Below are positions 1 to 8,632 of a stretch of DNA of 64,000 nucleotides, one piece after another. The DNA comes from Pseudolysobacter antarcticus (GTDB taxonomy: Bacteria > Pseudomonadota > Gammaproteobacteria > Xanthomonadales > Rhodanobacteraceae). How positions within the stretch are numbered: position 1 is the first letter of the stretch; every line of letters begins with the position of its first letter. The stretch is from positions 2,046,001 through 2,110,000 of the forward strand of contig NZ_CP035704.1 in assembly GCF_004168365.1 (NCBI RefSeq), written 5' to 3'. A model generated the notes under the pieces. It had not been told where the DNA came from. It made no database searches and saw only the letters and a list, made by a program, of their open reading frames with translations. The position numbers and the translations under genes are program-made.

Positions 1-2556
1 GACGCGATTCATCCGCAAGATATCGCGCTGCATACCACGGCATGGTTGCAGATAAAAACCTCCAGAGTCGCTGGCGAGATTGAACTGCGGTTGCGGCGCT
101 TCGATGGCGAGTATCGCTGGTTTCTGGTGCATGCTACGCCGGTGCCGGACGCGCACACGGGGCGGCTCGCGTGGTGCGGCAGCAATACCGATATCGACGA
201 TCTGAAACGCTCGCAATCGATACTCGCAGCGGAAAATGACGAGCTGCGCGAGGAGTTCCGTGATCTGTTCGAACGTGCGCCGATTCCGTATGTGCATGAG
301 GCGCTGGACTCGCGCCTGATCCGCGCCAATCAGGCCGCGCTGAAACTGCTCGGTATCCAGCGCGAGGAAATCGAACAGACCATGGGCAGGTCGTTGGCCG
401 CGAACACGCCGGAGAACCAGCAGCGCCTCAGCGACGCATTCGCATCGATCGGACGCGGCGACGATACCAGCGGTGTGATTCTGGAAATCAATCGCAAGGA
501 TAACGGTGCGAGCGTCTGGGTTGAGTGGTGGTCGAACCCTGCGCCGAGCGGCAAATACACACGCACGATGTTGGTCGATATTACCGAGCGTGTGCTGATG
601 GAACGCGCCAAGACCGCGCTGCAATTCACGCTCGAATCGGGTCAGGTCGGTGATTGGGATCTGGATCTCATCCATGATACGTCGCGTCGTTCGTTGCGCC
701 ACGATCAGTGTTTTGGTTATCAACAGCCGGTAGCCGAAGCGAAGTGGGGCGTGAGCACTTTCCTGCGCCATGTCCATGCGGCGGATCGAGCCAAGGTCGA
801 GCAGAGTTTTCGACGCGCGATCGAGTTGCAGCTGGATTGGGATTGCGAGTTTCGCGTGGTGTGGCCGGATCGCAGCGTGCACTGGATCGCGGCGCGCGCG
901 CGCGTGTTTCAGATCATCGATGGCAAGGCGGCACGCGTACTCGGTATCGTCATGGACATCACCGATCGCAAGCAAGCCGAGGAACGCTTGCGCGAGATCC
1001 AGATCGCGCTGCAATTCACGCTGGAATCAGCGCAGATCGGGGACTGGGATCTGGATCTCATCAACGACACGTCGCGGCGTTCGTTGCGTCACGATCAATG
1101 TTTCGGCTACACCACACCGATCCCGGATCCGGACTGGGGTGTGGAGCGATTCATCCAGCATATACATCGCGATGATCGTCTGCGCGTCGAACACACCTTG
1201 CGCTCGGCGGCAGCGGCGCTGAATAGCTGGTCGTCGGAGTTTCGCGTGATCTGGCCGGATCAGAGCGTGCATTGGCTGATCGCGCGCGGCAGCATCTATC
1301 GCACCCACGACGGCATCGCCACGCGCATGCTCGGCATCGTCATGGACATCACCGAGAGCAAGCGCGCCGAAGTCAGCCTTGCGGCATCGGAGCAACTGGC
1401 GCGCGGTCAGGTCGAAGCGCTGACCAGCACACTCGATGCGTTGGCTACGGAAGCGGCCCCGGATCGCATCGTCGAACACACGATGCGCACGATCACCGAG
1501 CAGCTCGGCGCGCACAGCAGCAGTGTATGGCAACGCGATGAAGTGACCGATCTGATCAGTTTCGAATTCGCGTTCGAGAACGGCCGGGTCATTAAAAAAA
1601 CCGAGGCTGCTTTTTCGGGCATGAGCTTGTGGTTGCCGATGGGTGACAGTTGGCAATGGCCGGAGGTTTTCCGCAGCGGCAAACCGCATGTGATCGACGA
1701 CATTCGCAACACGCCGAATTTCGACTTGAGCGATCGGCTGATCGCAATGGGCATCATCACTGTGCTGCTGATCCCGATGTCGATCGCCGGCCGGCTCGAA
1801 GGCACGATCGGATTGCGCTTCAGCGAGCGGCGCGTATTCCGTGTCGAAGAAATCGAACTGGCGCAGGCGCTTGCCAACCAGACCATGCTGGCGATGCATC
1901 TGACGCGGCTATCGGCGCAGAGCCGCGATTCGGCGGTAATCGCCGAACGCAATCGCATGGCACGCGATATTCACGATACCTTGGCGCAAGGTTTTACCGG
2001 CGTCATCGTGCAACTCGAAGCCGCGGCCGACGCAAGCTTGAAAGGTCTGCCGGGTGCGGCCGAACGGCATGTCGAGCAGGCCAGCAAACTGGCGCGCGAA
2101 AGTCTGAGTGAAGCGCGTCGTTCGGTGCAGGCGTTGCGCCCGCAGGCGCTCGATGAAAACAATCTGTGCGAGGCGCTCGACGAGCTTTTCAAGAACATGA
2201 CCGTAGGTACAAGCCTGCAGACCGAATTCATTGTGCGCGGAGACATGTTGCCGTTGCCGTCGCTGTGGGAAGAAAATCTGCTGCGTATCGCGCAGGAAAT
2301 TCTAACCAACGTGCTCAAGCACGCGCAAGCGACACACTTCAGCGTACAAATAGCATTTGTCAGCAACGGGGTTTCGCTTGAATTTCGCGACAACGGCCGC
2401 GGCTTCGATACCACTGCAAAAAGCGATGGTTTCGGTTTGCTCGGAATGCGCGAACGTATCGAATCCATGCGCGGCGATTTGCAGATTCAAAGTTCGCGTG
2501 ATCTGGGTACGATCCTTTCGATTACGTTATCGTTGGACAATGCAACGCGGCCATGA
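1..2556 (+). CDS. Multi-PAS sensor histidine kinase, NarL/LiaS type (5' end outside window)
   Basis: The frame is open from base 1 and the first residues already read as the end of a PAS/PAC fold, so the true start lies upstream. In order: the end of one PAS domain (nt 1-200), a second PAS (nt 260-600), two near-identical PAS domains (nt 616-1005 and 1006-1395), a GAF-like domain (nt 1420-1910), a HisKA_3 dimerisation domain with the phospho-acceptor His in MARDIHDTLAQGF (nt 1972-1974), and an HATPase_c domain with the N box (NVLKHA), DNGRGF and GFGLLGMRERI. No membrane segment is visible in this part, so sensing is probably cytoplasmic. A LuxR-type response regulator follows 85 nt downstream and is the likely partner. 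The signal sensed is unknown. Confidence 0.93.
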   Translation, partial: DAIHPQDIALHTTAWLQIKTSRVAGEIELRLRRFDGEYRWFLVHATPVPDAHTGRLAWCGSNTDIDDLKRSQSILAAENDELREEFRDLFERAPIPYVHEALDSRLIRANQAALKLLGIQREEIEQTMGRSLAANTPENQQRLSDAFASIGRGDDTSGVILEINRKDNGASVWVEWWSNPAPSGKYTRTMLVDITERVLMERAKTALQFTLESGQVGDWDLDLIHDTSRRSLRHDQCFGYQQPVAEAKWGVSTFLRHVHAADRAKVEQSFRRAIELQLDWDCEFRVVWPDRSVHWIAARARVFQIIDGKAARVLGIVMDITDRKQAEERLREIQIALQFTLESAQIGDWDLDLINDTSRRSLRHDQCFGYTTPIPDPDWGVERFIQHIHRDDRLRVEHTLRSAAAALNSWSSEFRVIWPDQSVHWLIARGSIYRTHDGIATRMLGIVMDITESKRAEVSLAASEQLARGQVEALTSTLDALATEAAPDRIVEHTMRTITEQLGAHSSSVWQRDEVTDLISFEFAFENGRVIKKTEAAFSGMSLWLPMGDSWQWPEVFRSGKPHVIDDIRNTPNFDLSDRLIAMGIITVLLIPMSIAGRLEGTIGLRFSERRVFRVEEIELAQALANQTMLAMHLTRLSAQSRDSAVIAERNRMARDIHDTLAQGFTGVIVQLEAAADASLKGLPGAAERHVEQASKLARESLSEARRSVQALRPQALDENNLCEALDELFKNMTVGTSLQTEFIVRGDMLPLPSLWEENLLRIAQEILTNVLKHAQATHFSVQIAFVSNGVSLEFRDNGRGFDTTAKSDGFGLLGMRERIESMRGDLQIQSSRDLGTILSITLSLDNATRP
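616..1395 (+). repeat. Direct tandem duplication of a 390-bp PAS-encoding unit
   Basis: Identical landmarks recur exactly 390 bp (130 codons) apart: GCGCTGCAATTCACG at 616 and 1006, GGGATCTGGATCTCAT at about 656 and 1046, and ATCGTCATGGACATCACCGA near 946 and 1336. The encoded domains share ALQFTLES, GDWDLDLI, SRRSLRHDQCFGY, EFRV, SVHW and LGIVMDIT. Retention of nucleotide similarity and exact frame points to a fairly recent in-frame domain duplication. Confidence 0.9.
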
Positions 2557-2641
2557 AGGATTTCTGCCCGCGCCAATGTCGATCGGAATCGACGCAACGT
2601 CCGGCGCTGATCACAACACATTCGAACATCAGATCTGAATC

Positions 2642-3301
2642 ATGACTGCCGCTGCGAATCCATTCAATACCGTCCCTGGCGCGGAGGAAATCCGCGTGCT
2701 GATCGCCGACGATCATGTGACCGTGCGCGAAGGGCTAGCCGCGATCATCGGCCGGCAACCGGACATGCAAGTCATCGCCGAAGCCGCCAATGGGCGCGAA
2801 GCGCTCGAGATGTGGCAGGCGAATTTGCCGGATATCGTCTTGCTCGATCTGCGCATGCCGATCATGGATGGCGTGGCCGCGCTGAATGCGATTCGTGGCC
2901 TCGACAGCGCGGCGCGCGTGATCGTATTGACCACCTTCGATACCGACAACGATATCGCACTCGCGATCAAGGGTGGCGCCAAAGGTTATCTGCTCAAGGA
3001 TGCGCAACGCAGTGAATTGCTCGATTGCATTCGAAGAGTACATGCGGGCGAAACCTGTATTCCGCCAGCGCTGTTGGCGAAGCTGATCACGAGTCTCGGC
3101 ACCGCTGCGCTCAGCGGTCGCGAGCTCGACGTGCTCACGCGCGTTGCGCATGGCGACAGCAACAAGGAGATCGCCTTGCGCCTGTATGTGAGCGAGGCGA
3201 CCGTGAAGTCGCATCTGCGCAGCATCTTCGGCAAGCTCAAGGTAATCAGCCGCACCGAAGCCATCAGCGTCGCCACGCAACGTGGGCTGATTCGTAGCTG
3301 A
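2642..3301 (+). CDS. NarL/FixJ-family response regulator
   Basis: This 219-aa protein has a receiver domain (residues about 17-135) with acidic pair DD (23-24), phospho-acceptor Asp69 in DIVLLDLRMP, Thr in VLTTF and Lys in YLLKDA. A LuxR-type helix-turn-helix follows (about 152-215: LSGRELDVL, GDSNKEIALRLYVSEATVKSHL). It is probably phosphorylated by the multi-PAS kinase encoded immediately upstream and then binds DNA. The ATG at 2642 is the first plausible start. The ribosome-binding site is weak. Its targets cannot be told from sequence. Confidence 0.93.
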   Translation: MTAAANPFNTVPGAEEIRVLIADDHVTVREGLAAIIGRQPDMQVIAEAANGREALEMWQANLPDIVLLDLRMPIMDGVAALNAIRGLDSAARVIVLTTFDTDNDIALAIKGGAKGYLLKDAQRSELLDCIRRVHAGETCIPPALLAKLITSLGTAALSGRELDVLTRVAHGDSNKEIALRLYVSEATVKSHLRSIFGKLKVISRTEAISVATQRGLIRS

Positions 3302-3572
3302 TTGTCGCCTTGCAAGATTGCGTCATGCGTGTCGCTAGTGATGATGTCAGCGCGATTATTTTCCGCGCATGAATCCATTGCTTTAATCCGAAAGGATTAG
3401 CTGCGCATCGTTCGTTCCGCTCGGAAAATCTATCCTCATGATCAATAGTCGCTGCTCGCGCATGCGTCCATGCTCGATGTTCGCGATGCCGCGGGATGCG
3501 TTTTATTTCTTCGTATCCGGTGCCGCCATCGTTCGCGTTTTATCGCCGAACATTTCAATCGAGGATATTCCG

Positions 3573-4232
3573 ATGACCAGTCAAACCCGCCGTGATCCAC
3601 TGACCGATTCGTTGCTCACGCCGGATAACTGCGCGCTGATCCTGATCGATTACCAGGCGCCGCAGATCAACACACTACGCTCGATGGACGGCGCGCATCT
3701 GGTGGCAAACACCATTGCACTGGCGCAGACCGCGAACCTTTTCAAACTGCCAAAAATTCTTTCGACCGTCGGCGTTGAAGGCGGCGTGAATCCTGATACG
3801 TGGCCTTCGATCAAGGCGGCGATGCAAGGCGCGCCAAGCTTTGATCGGACCAGCATCAATGCCTGGGAAGATGCCGATTTTGTCGCCGCGGTAAAAGCCA
3901 CTGGACGCAAAAAATTGATCATGGGCGCGCTATGGACCGAAGTTTGCCTGGCGTTCCCGGCACTGGATGCGTTGCGTGATGGCTTTGAAATTTTCGTGCC
4001 GGTGGATGTGGTCGGCGGCACTTCGGTCGAAGCGCATCAAGCGGCTTTGCAACGCGTTTATCAGCTCGGTGCGCAGCCGGTCAGCTGGATCAGTGTGTTG
4101 TGCGAATTGCAGCGTGACTGGAATCGCGGCGCAACCGCGCAGGGAATGATCGATATCGGCAGCAGTCACGGTGGACCGTGGGCATCTGAAATTGCGCTGA
4201 AGCAATTTGCTGCAGGATCGTCGCAGAAGTGA
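3573..4232 (+). CDS. Isochorismatase-family (YcaC-like) cysteine hydrolase
   Basis: The 219-aa protein (from ATG 3573, preceded by GAGGAT) has the isochorismatase-like fold signature: catalytic Asp in ALILIDYQ, a Lys in the KLPKILSTVGVE region, and the nucleophile Cys in GALWTEVCLAFPAL. The conserved cis-peptide region falls just before that Cys. The subfamily resembles YcaC, whose substrate is unsettled. An in-frame upstream ATG at 3438 would add 45 residues unlike the family, so I prefer 3573. It lies alone in the gap after the two-component pair, in line with two exported proteins downstream. Confidence 0.85.
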   Translation: MTSQTRRDPLTDSLLTPDNCALILIDYQAPQINTLRSMDGAHLVANTIALAQTANLFKLPKILSTVGVEGGVNPDTWPSIKAAMQGAPSFDRTSINAWEDADFVAAVKATGRKKLIMGALWTEVCLAFPALDALRDGFEIFVPVDVVGGTSVEAHQAALQRVYQLGAQPVSWISVLCELQRDWNRGATAQGMIDIGSSHGGPWASEIALKQFAAGSSQK

Positions 4233-4321
4233 TCGGCCGAGCGCCGAATATCACTGGCGGTTTCGCCGGGTAAAATTTTCTACATCCAGTAATTCGCCAC
4301 ATTTCTCATCAAGGAATTTCC

Positions 4322-5251
4322 ATGAACGTGATTTCAAAACGTGTCAGACGTCTGCTGCAAATTGTGTGGCTCGTGATCGCTGCGCAGTCGTCGGTGTATG
4401 CCGCGTCGTCCGTGCCGCCACCGCAAAGTCAGTTTGCCACGGTGAATGGTGTGAAGCTGCACTACCTGCGCGAAGGCAGCGGTCCGGCCATCATCCTTTT
4501 GCATGGGTATGCCGAAAACAGCCACATGTGGTTGCCGCTGATTCCCGAGCTGGCGAAGACGCATACCGTCATCGCGCCCGATTTGCGCGGCGCTGGCGGC
4601 TCGGACAAACCTGATGCGGGTTATGAGAAGAAGGCGATGGCGCAGGATATCCATGCCTTGGTCAAGTCGCTCGGCCTCAAGCAGGTAAAAGTCGTCGGCC
4701 ACGACATCGGCCTCATGGTGGCATATGCCTACGCGGCGCAATATCCGGACGAAGTCGACAGCATCGTCTTGATGGATGCGTTTTTGCCGGGCGTGGGTGA
4801 CTGGACGCATGTCTGGCTGCTGCACGATCTGTGGCACTTCAATTTTTACGGCGAAACGCCGCTGAAACTCGTGGCTGGTCGTGAACGGATTTATTTCGAA
4901 CATTTCTGGAATGATTTTGCCGCCGATCGAAACCATTCGATACCTGAAGCCGATCGTCAGTTCTATACAAAATCCTACGCCCAGCCCGGCGGCATGCGTG
5001 CCGGTTTCGAATACTTCAAGGCGTTCCCGCAGGACGCGATCGATTTTGCCGAGTTCGCCAAGACCAAGTTGAAAATGCCGATGCTGGTGTTGACCGGCGA
5101 AAAAGCCTCGGGAACATTCCTGATCGAGCAAGCACGCCTGGTGGACGACAACGTTGATGGTGTCGTGATCAAAGGCTCGGGTCATTGGTTGATGGAAGAG
5201 GCGACGGATCAGGTAGTGCCGAAGCTGGTTGCGTTTCTCAACAAACCATAA
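4322..5251 (+). CDS. Exported alpha/beta hydrolase, epoxide hydrolase/dehalogenase-like
   Basis: This 309-aa protein starts with a signal peptide (about residues 1-27, cleavage near VYA-ASS), so it probably acts in the periplasm. The alpha/beta-hydrolase core shows the oxyanion HGYAENSHMW region, the nucleophile elbow VVGHDIGLMVAYAYA with Asp instead of Ser, and the catalytic His in GSGHWLMEE. An Asp nucleophile is typical of epoxide hydrolases and haloalkane/haloacetate dehalogenases. The substrate is unknown. AAGGAA precedes ATG 4322, and a strong hairpin with a short T run follows the stop. Confidence 0.88.
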   Translation: MNVISKRVRRLLQIVWLVIAAQSSVYAASSVPPPQSQFATVNGVKLHYLREGSGPAIILLHGYAENSHMWLPLIPELAKTHTVIAPDLRGAGGSDKPDAGYEKKAMAQDIHALVKSLGLKQVKVVGHDIGLMVAYAYAAQYPDEVDSIVLMDAFLPGVGDWTHVWLLHDLWHFNFYGETPLKLVAGRERIYFEHFWNDFAADRNHSIPEADRQFYTKSYAQPGGMRAGFEYFKAFPQDAIDFAEFAKTKLKMPMLVLTGEKASGTFLIEQARLVDDNVDGVVIKGSGHWLMEEATDQVVPKLVAFLNKP

Positions 5252-5261
5252 CGAGCCGGGT

Positions 5262-5300
5262 GCGCCAGACGATTTGCTACCACGATCGTCTGGCGCTTTT
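5262..5300 (+). terminator. Intrinsic terminator after the alpha/beta hydrolase gene
   Basis: A 12-bp perfect stem (GCGCCAGACGAT at 5262-5273 with ATCGTCTGGCGC at 5285-5296) encloses an 11-nt loop and is followed by TTTT. It begins 10 nt after the hydrolase stop codon and ends before the cupin gene. Confidence 0.8.
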
Positions 5301-5347
5301 GCCACAAGCATTGATTTGAAAAGTCGAGTTCTCAAAGGATTTCGAAG

Positions 5348-5842
5348 ATGTCATTCCCGATGAAAATCGTCGCCGCCGCATTCTGTATTTTGTTTCTGCC
5401 GAGTGTCGGCGCAACTCAGGATCAATCCGCGCAACAACGCCTCACACCGACCGACATCGATACACGCACGCATACCGGCGCCGGTGCCGGCAGCTCCGGT
5501 GTGATCGGCATCCAGACCGTGGTTCTCAAGGGCGATCCGAGCAAGGCTGGTCTCTACACGATTTTGCTCAGGGTGCCGGCGCGCACCACGATTCAGGCGC
5601 ATGAACATCCGGATGATCGCGTCGCGACGGTAATCAGCGGGACGTGGAATTTCGGTTATGGTGCGCGCTTCGATGACAGCGTTTTGAAGGCATTGCCACC
5701 CGGAAGTTTTTACACCGAGCCGCCGAACCAGCCGCATTTTGCGCGAACCGGAGAAACTGCGGTGGAGGTTCAGATTACCGGCTTCGGCCCGACTGCCACG
5801 CACTACGAAAACAGCGCTGATGATCCCGCCAGCAAGCATTGA
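5348..5842 (+). CDS. Exported small cupin-domain protein
   Basis: This 164-aa protein has an N-terminal signal peptide (MSFPMKIVAAAFCILFLPSVGA). One conserved beta-barrel cupin domain follows, with metal-binding motif residues in HEHPDDRVATVISG (His/Glu cluster) and, further on, a second motif in PGSFYTEPPNQPHFA. Single-domain exported cupins of this type are often annotated without function. It ends only 11 nt before the convergent aldehyde dehydrogenase. ATG 5348 follows AAAGGA; an alternative Met lies four codons on. Confidence 0.82.
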   Translation: MSFPMKIVAAAFCILFLPSVGATQDQSAQQRLTPTDIDTRTHTGAGAGSSGVIGIQTVVLKGDPSKAGLYTILLRVPARTTIQAHEHPDDRVATVISGTWNFGYGARFDDSVLKALPPGSFYTEPPNQPHFARTGETAVEVQITGFGPTATHYENSADDPASKH

Positions 5843-5853
5843 GTGAAACGAAA

Positions 5854-7287
5854 TCAGCGATCGCGCACGACCATCAGCCGGATTTCGCTCATGTCTTCGA
5901 TCGCGTAACGGATGCCTTCGCGACCAAGGCCGGAATCCTTGACACCGCCGTATGGCATGTTGTCGACACGCCAGCTTGGCACGTCGTTGATGATCACGCC
6001 GCCGACTTCAAGCTGGTCCCACGCGCGCAAGGATTTGTGGATATCGTTGGTGAATACGCCGGCTTGCAGGCCGAATTCGCTGGCATTGATGATGCGCAGC
6101 GCCTCGTCGAAATTATCGAATTTTTGTAGTAGTGCGACCGGGCCAAACGCTTCCATGCAGCTGACTTTCTGGTGCGGATCGACGTGTTCGAGCACGGCCG
6201 CTTCGAGCATGGCGCCGTTGCGTTTTCCGCCGCACAACAGTTTCGCGCCAGCGCTCAGGGCCTCCTGAATCCAACCATCGAGTCGCTGCGCTTCTTTCTC
6301 GTCGATCATCGGGCCGATAAAAACTTCGGGGTCTTTCGGATCGCCGGATTTCAGCTTTTTCGTGGCGGCGACAAATCGCTCGCGTACTTCGTCGTACAGC
6401 GACGCATGCACAAGAATGCGCTGCACGCCGATGCAGCTTTGGCCGGACTGATAGAACGCGCCGAAAATCAGTCGCTCGATGACATGGTCGAGATGTTCGC
6501 GTTGATCGGCATCGACAACACACGCGGCGTTGCCACCGAGTTCGAGCACCACTTTTTTCTTGCCGGCCTTAGCCTTGAGTTCCCAGCCAACCGCCGGCGA
6601 GCCGGTGAACGACAAAAGCTTCAGGCGATCGTCGCTCGTGAACAGATCGGCGCCTTCGCGATGCGCGGGCAGGATCGAGAACGCACCTTTCGGCAGATCT
6701 GTTTCCGCGAGCACTTCGCCAATGATCAGCGCGCCGAGCGGCGTGCGGCTCGCCGGTTTCAAGACGAACGGACAGCCCGCGGCAATCGCCGGTGCGATCT
6801 TGTGCGCGGCCAGGTTCAGCGGAAAATTGAACGGCGAAATAAACGAACACGCACCAATCGGCACGCGTCGCGTAAAACCGCGATAACCCTGCACGCGTTT
6901 GGAAATCTGCAGATTCAAGGTCTCGCCATTGATGCGCACGGCTTCTTCGGCGGCGATCTTGAACGTCTCGATCAGGCGCGTCACTTCGCCGCGCGCATCC
7001 TTGATCGGCTTGCCGGCTTCGATACACAACGTCATCGCCAACTCATCGGCGCGCTCGCGAAAACGTTGCACGCAATGTTCGAGTACGGCCTGACGCGCGT
7101 ACGGCGCAAAGTCGCGCATCGGTATCGTTGCGGCGACCGCGGCGGTGATGCCGGCATCGATCGTTTTTGCATCCGCCATCGCCACGCGCGTGGCGATTTC
7201 GCCGGTGTATTTGTCGGTGACGGCGAGATCGGTGTTCGGCGTTTGCGCGGTGTTGGCGAGATAAAACGGATAACTGGGCTTGAGCAT
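5854..7287 (-). CDS. NAD(P)-dependent aldehyde dehydrogenase
   Basis: This 477-aa ALDH-superfamily enzyme oxidises an aldehyde to its acid with NAD(P)+. Visible motifs are the cofactor-binding FVLKPASRTPLGA and FTGSPAVGW, the general base Glu in VLELGGNAA, and the nucleophile Cys in QSGQSCIGVQR. The length is normal. It is the last same-strand gene after the purine-degradation operon, 78 nt downstream of the M20 peptidase gene, so it may be the operon's distal member. The actual aldehyde is not deducible; relatives include lactaldehyde and glyceraldehyde-3-phosphate-type dehydrogenases. Confidence 0.92.
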   Translation of the reverse strand: MLKPSYPFYLANTAQTPNTDLAVTDKYTGEIATRVAMADAKTIDAGITAAVAATIPMRDFAPYARQAVLEHCVQRFRERADELAMTLCIEAGKPIKDARGEVTRLIETFKIAAEEAVRINGETLNLQISKRVQGYRGFTRRVPIGACSFISPFNFPLNLAAHKIAPAIAAGCPFVLKPASRTPLGALIIGEVLAETDLPKGAFSILPAHREGADLFTSDDRLKLLSFTGSPAVGWELKAKAGKKKVVLELGGNAACVVDADQREHLDHVIERLIFGAFYQSGQSCIGVQRILVHASLYDEVRERFVAATKKLKSGDPKDPEVFIGPMIDEKEAQRLDGWIQEALSAGAKLLCGGKRNGAMLEAAVLEHVDPHQKVSCMEAFGPVALLQKFDNFDEALRIINASEFGLQAGVFTNDIHKSLRAWDQLEVGGVIINDVPSWRVDNMPYGGVKDSGLGREGIRYAIEDMSEIRLMVVRDR

Positions 7288-7365
7288 GGGAGTGTTCCGT
7301 TTATCTGCAGATGCGGATGAATTGTCGATGCTGGTATTGCCGCGTTTATGTGCCGCGCGAAACGA

Positions 7366-8631
7366 TCAATCTGTCGCACCGAGCAGATCTGCCAACATGC
7401 TCGCGACCGTCGCCGTGGCGCGGCGCAGATCTTCGAGGCGCAGTTTCTCGTCCGCTGCATGGCCGTTCGCCTCGGCCAGCGTTCGTGGGCCAGCGCCGTA
7501 AAGCACGGTCGGAATTCCGAACGCAGTGTAATGTCGCGCGTCGGTATACAAAGGCACGCCGTGTTCGGCGATGGCGACACCAAAAAAATGTTCGCCATGT
7601 TTTTGCAACGATTCGGTCAGGCGCTCGGCGCCGGGCAACTTCACCAGCGGCAGTGCCAGCAAGGTGCGGCGGATCTCGATGCGGGTACTGGGCAGGGTGG
7701 CGGCGAAGGTTTCGATCTGCGCACGCAAATCGGCCTCGACCTGCGCCGGTGTTTCTTCTGGAATGATGCGTCGATCAAGTCGGAACGTCACCCGATCCGG
7801 CACGACATTGGTATTGATGCCGCCTTCAATCAGGCCGATATTCAAGGTTGGATGCGAGATGCCGAAGGTCTGCGAACGATGCGCCTTCATGCCCTCGCGT
7901 GAGGCATACAGCATGCTCAGGATCTGCGTCGTCGCGGCCAGTGCATCGATACCCGATTCGGGCATCGCCGCGTGTCCTTGGCGACCGTGCACGATCACTT
8001 CGAGATGCAGACAGCCATTGTGCGCGGTGGTCACGGCGTAAGAAAAACCGGCGCTGAGGGCGAGGTCCGGTTTGCTCAGACCTTGTTCAAGTAGCCAGCG
8101 CGGACCGATATCGCCACCGGCTTCTTCGTCGTAGGTCAAGTGCAGTTCGATCGCACCATTCAGCGCCACGCCGCCCGCATGCAATTCGCGCAAGGCCAGC
8201 AGGCTGTAAGTGTAGGTGGCGAAGTCTGATTTGCTGACCGCAACGCCGCGCCCGAACATCTCCGCGCCATGCTGCGCATTGATCACGACATCGGCGGCGT
8301 ACGGATCATGCGTCCAGCCCTGACCCGGCGGCACCACATCACCATGTGCATTCAGCGCAATCGTCGGGCCGCCGCTACCGAAGCGTTGGCGCACGAGCAG
8401 ATTGGTCGCGCTGATCATGCCGTTGGCGCGCACCAACGCATCGGGCACGACGTGCACTTCGACCTCCAATCCCAGTGCTGTCAGCAGCTCTTGCGCGCGA
8501 TGGGCGTGTGCCGCGCAATCGCCGGATGGATTGTCGCTTGGCACCTTCACCAATTCGGCGAGGAAGGCGGTTTCGGCAGTGAAATGCGCATCGACAAAGT
8601 TGCGGATGCGGTCGTGCAGGGAAGTCGGCAT
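7366..8631 (-). CDS. M20-family metallopeptidase/deacylase, ArgE/DapE-like
   Basis: This 421-aa cytoplasmic protein of the ArgE/DapE/carboxypeptidase G2 family shows metal-site motifs LNAHGDVVPPG (His, Asp) and TYDEEAGGD (catalytic Glu-Glu), and a dimerisation domain around GRQGHAAMPESG. The start at 8631 follows the stop of the preceding gene with one base between them (TGACATG), implying translational coupling. A 21-residue longer frame exists but would overlap that gene. Its place at the end of a urate/allantoin operon suggests an amidohydrolase acting on an allantoate breakdown product, which is inference only. Confidence 0.88.
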   Translation of the reverse strand: MPTSLHDRIRNFVDAHFTAETAFLAELVKVPSDNPSGDCAAHAHRAQELLTALGLEVEVHVVPDALVRANGMISATNLLVRQRFGSGGPTIALNAHGDVVPPGQGWTHDPYAADVVINAQHGAEMFGRGVAVSKSDFATYTYSLLALRELHAGGVALNGAIELHLTYDEEAGGDIGPRWLLEQGLSKPDLALSAGFSYAVTTAHNGCLHLEVIVHGRQGHAAMPESGIDALAATTQILSMLYASREGMKAHRSQTFGISHPTLNIGLIEGGINTNVVPDRVTFRLDRRIIPEETPAQVEADLRAQIETFAATLPSTRIEIRRTLLALPLVKLPGAERLTESLQKHGEHFFGVAIAEHGVPLYTDARHYTAFGIPTVLYGAGPRTLAEANGHAADEKLRLEDLRRATATVASMLADLLGATD

Positions 8632-8632
8632 G

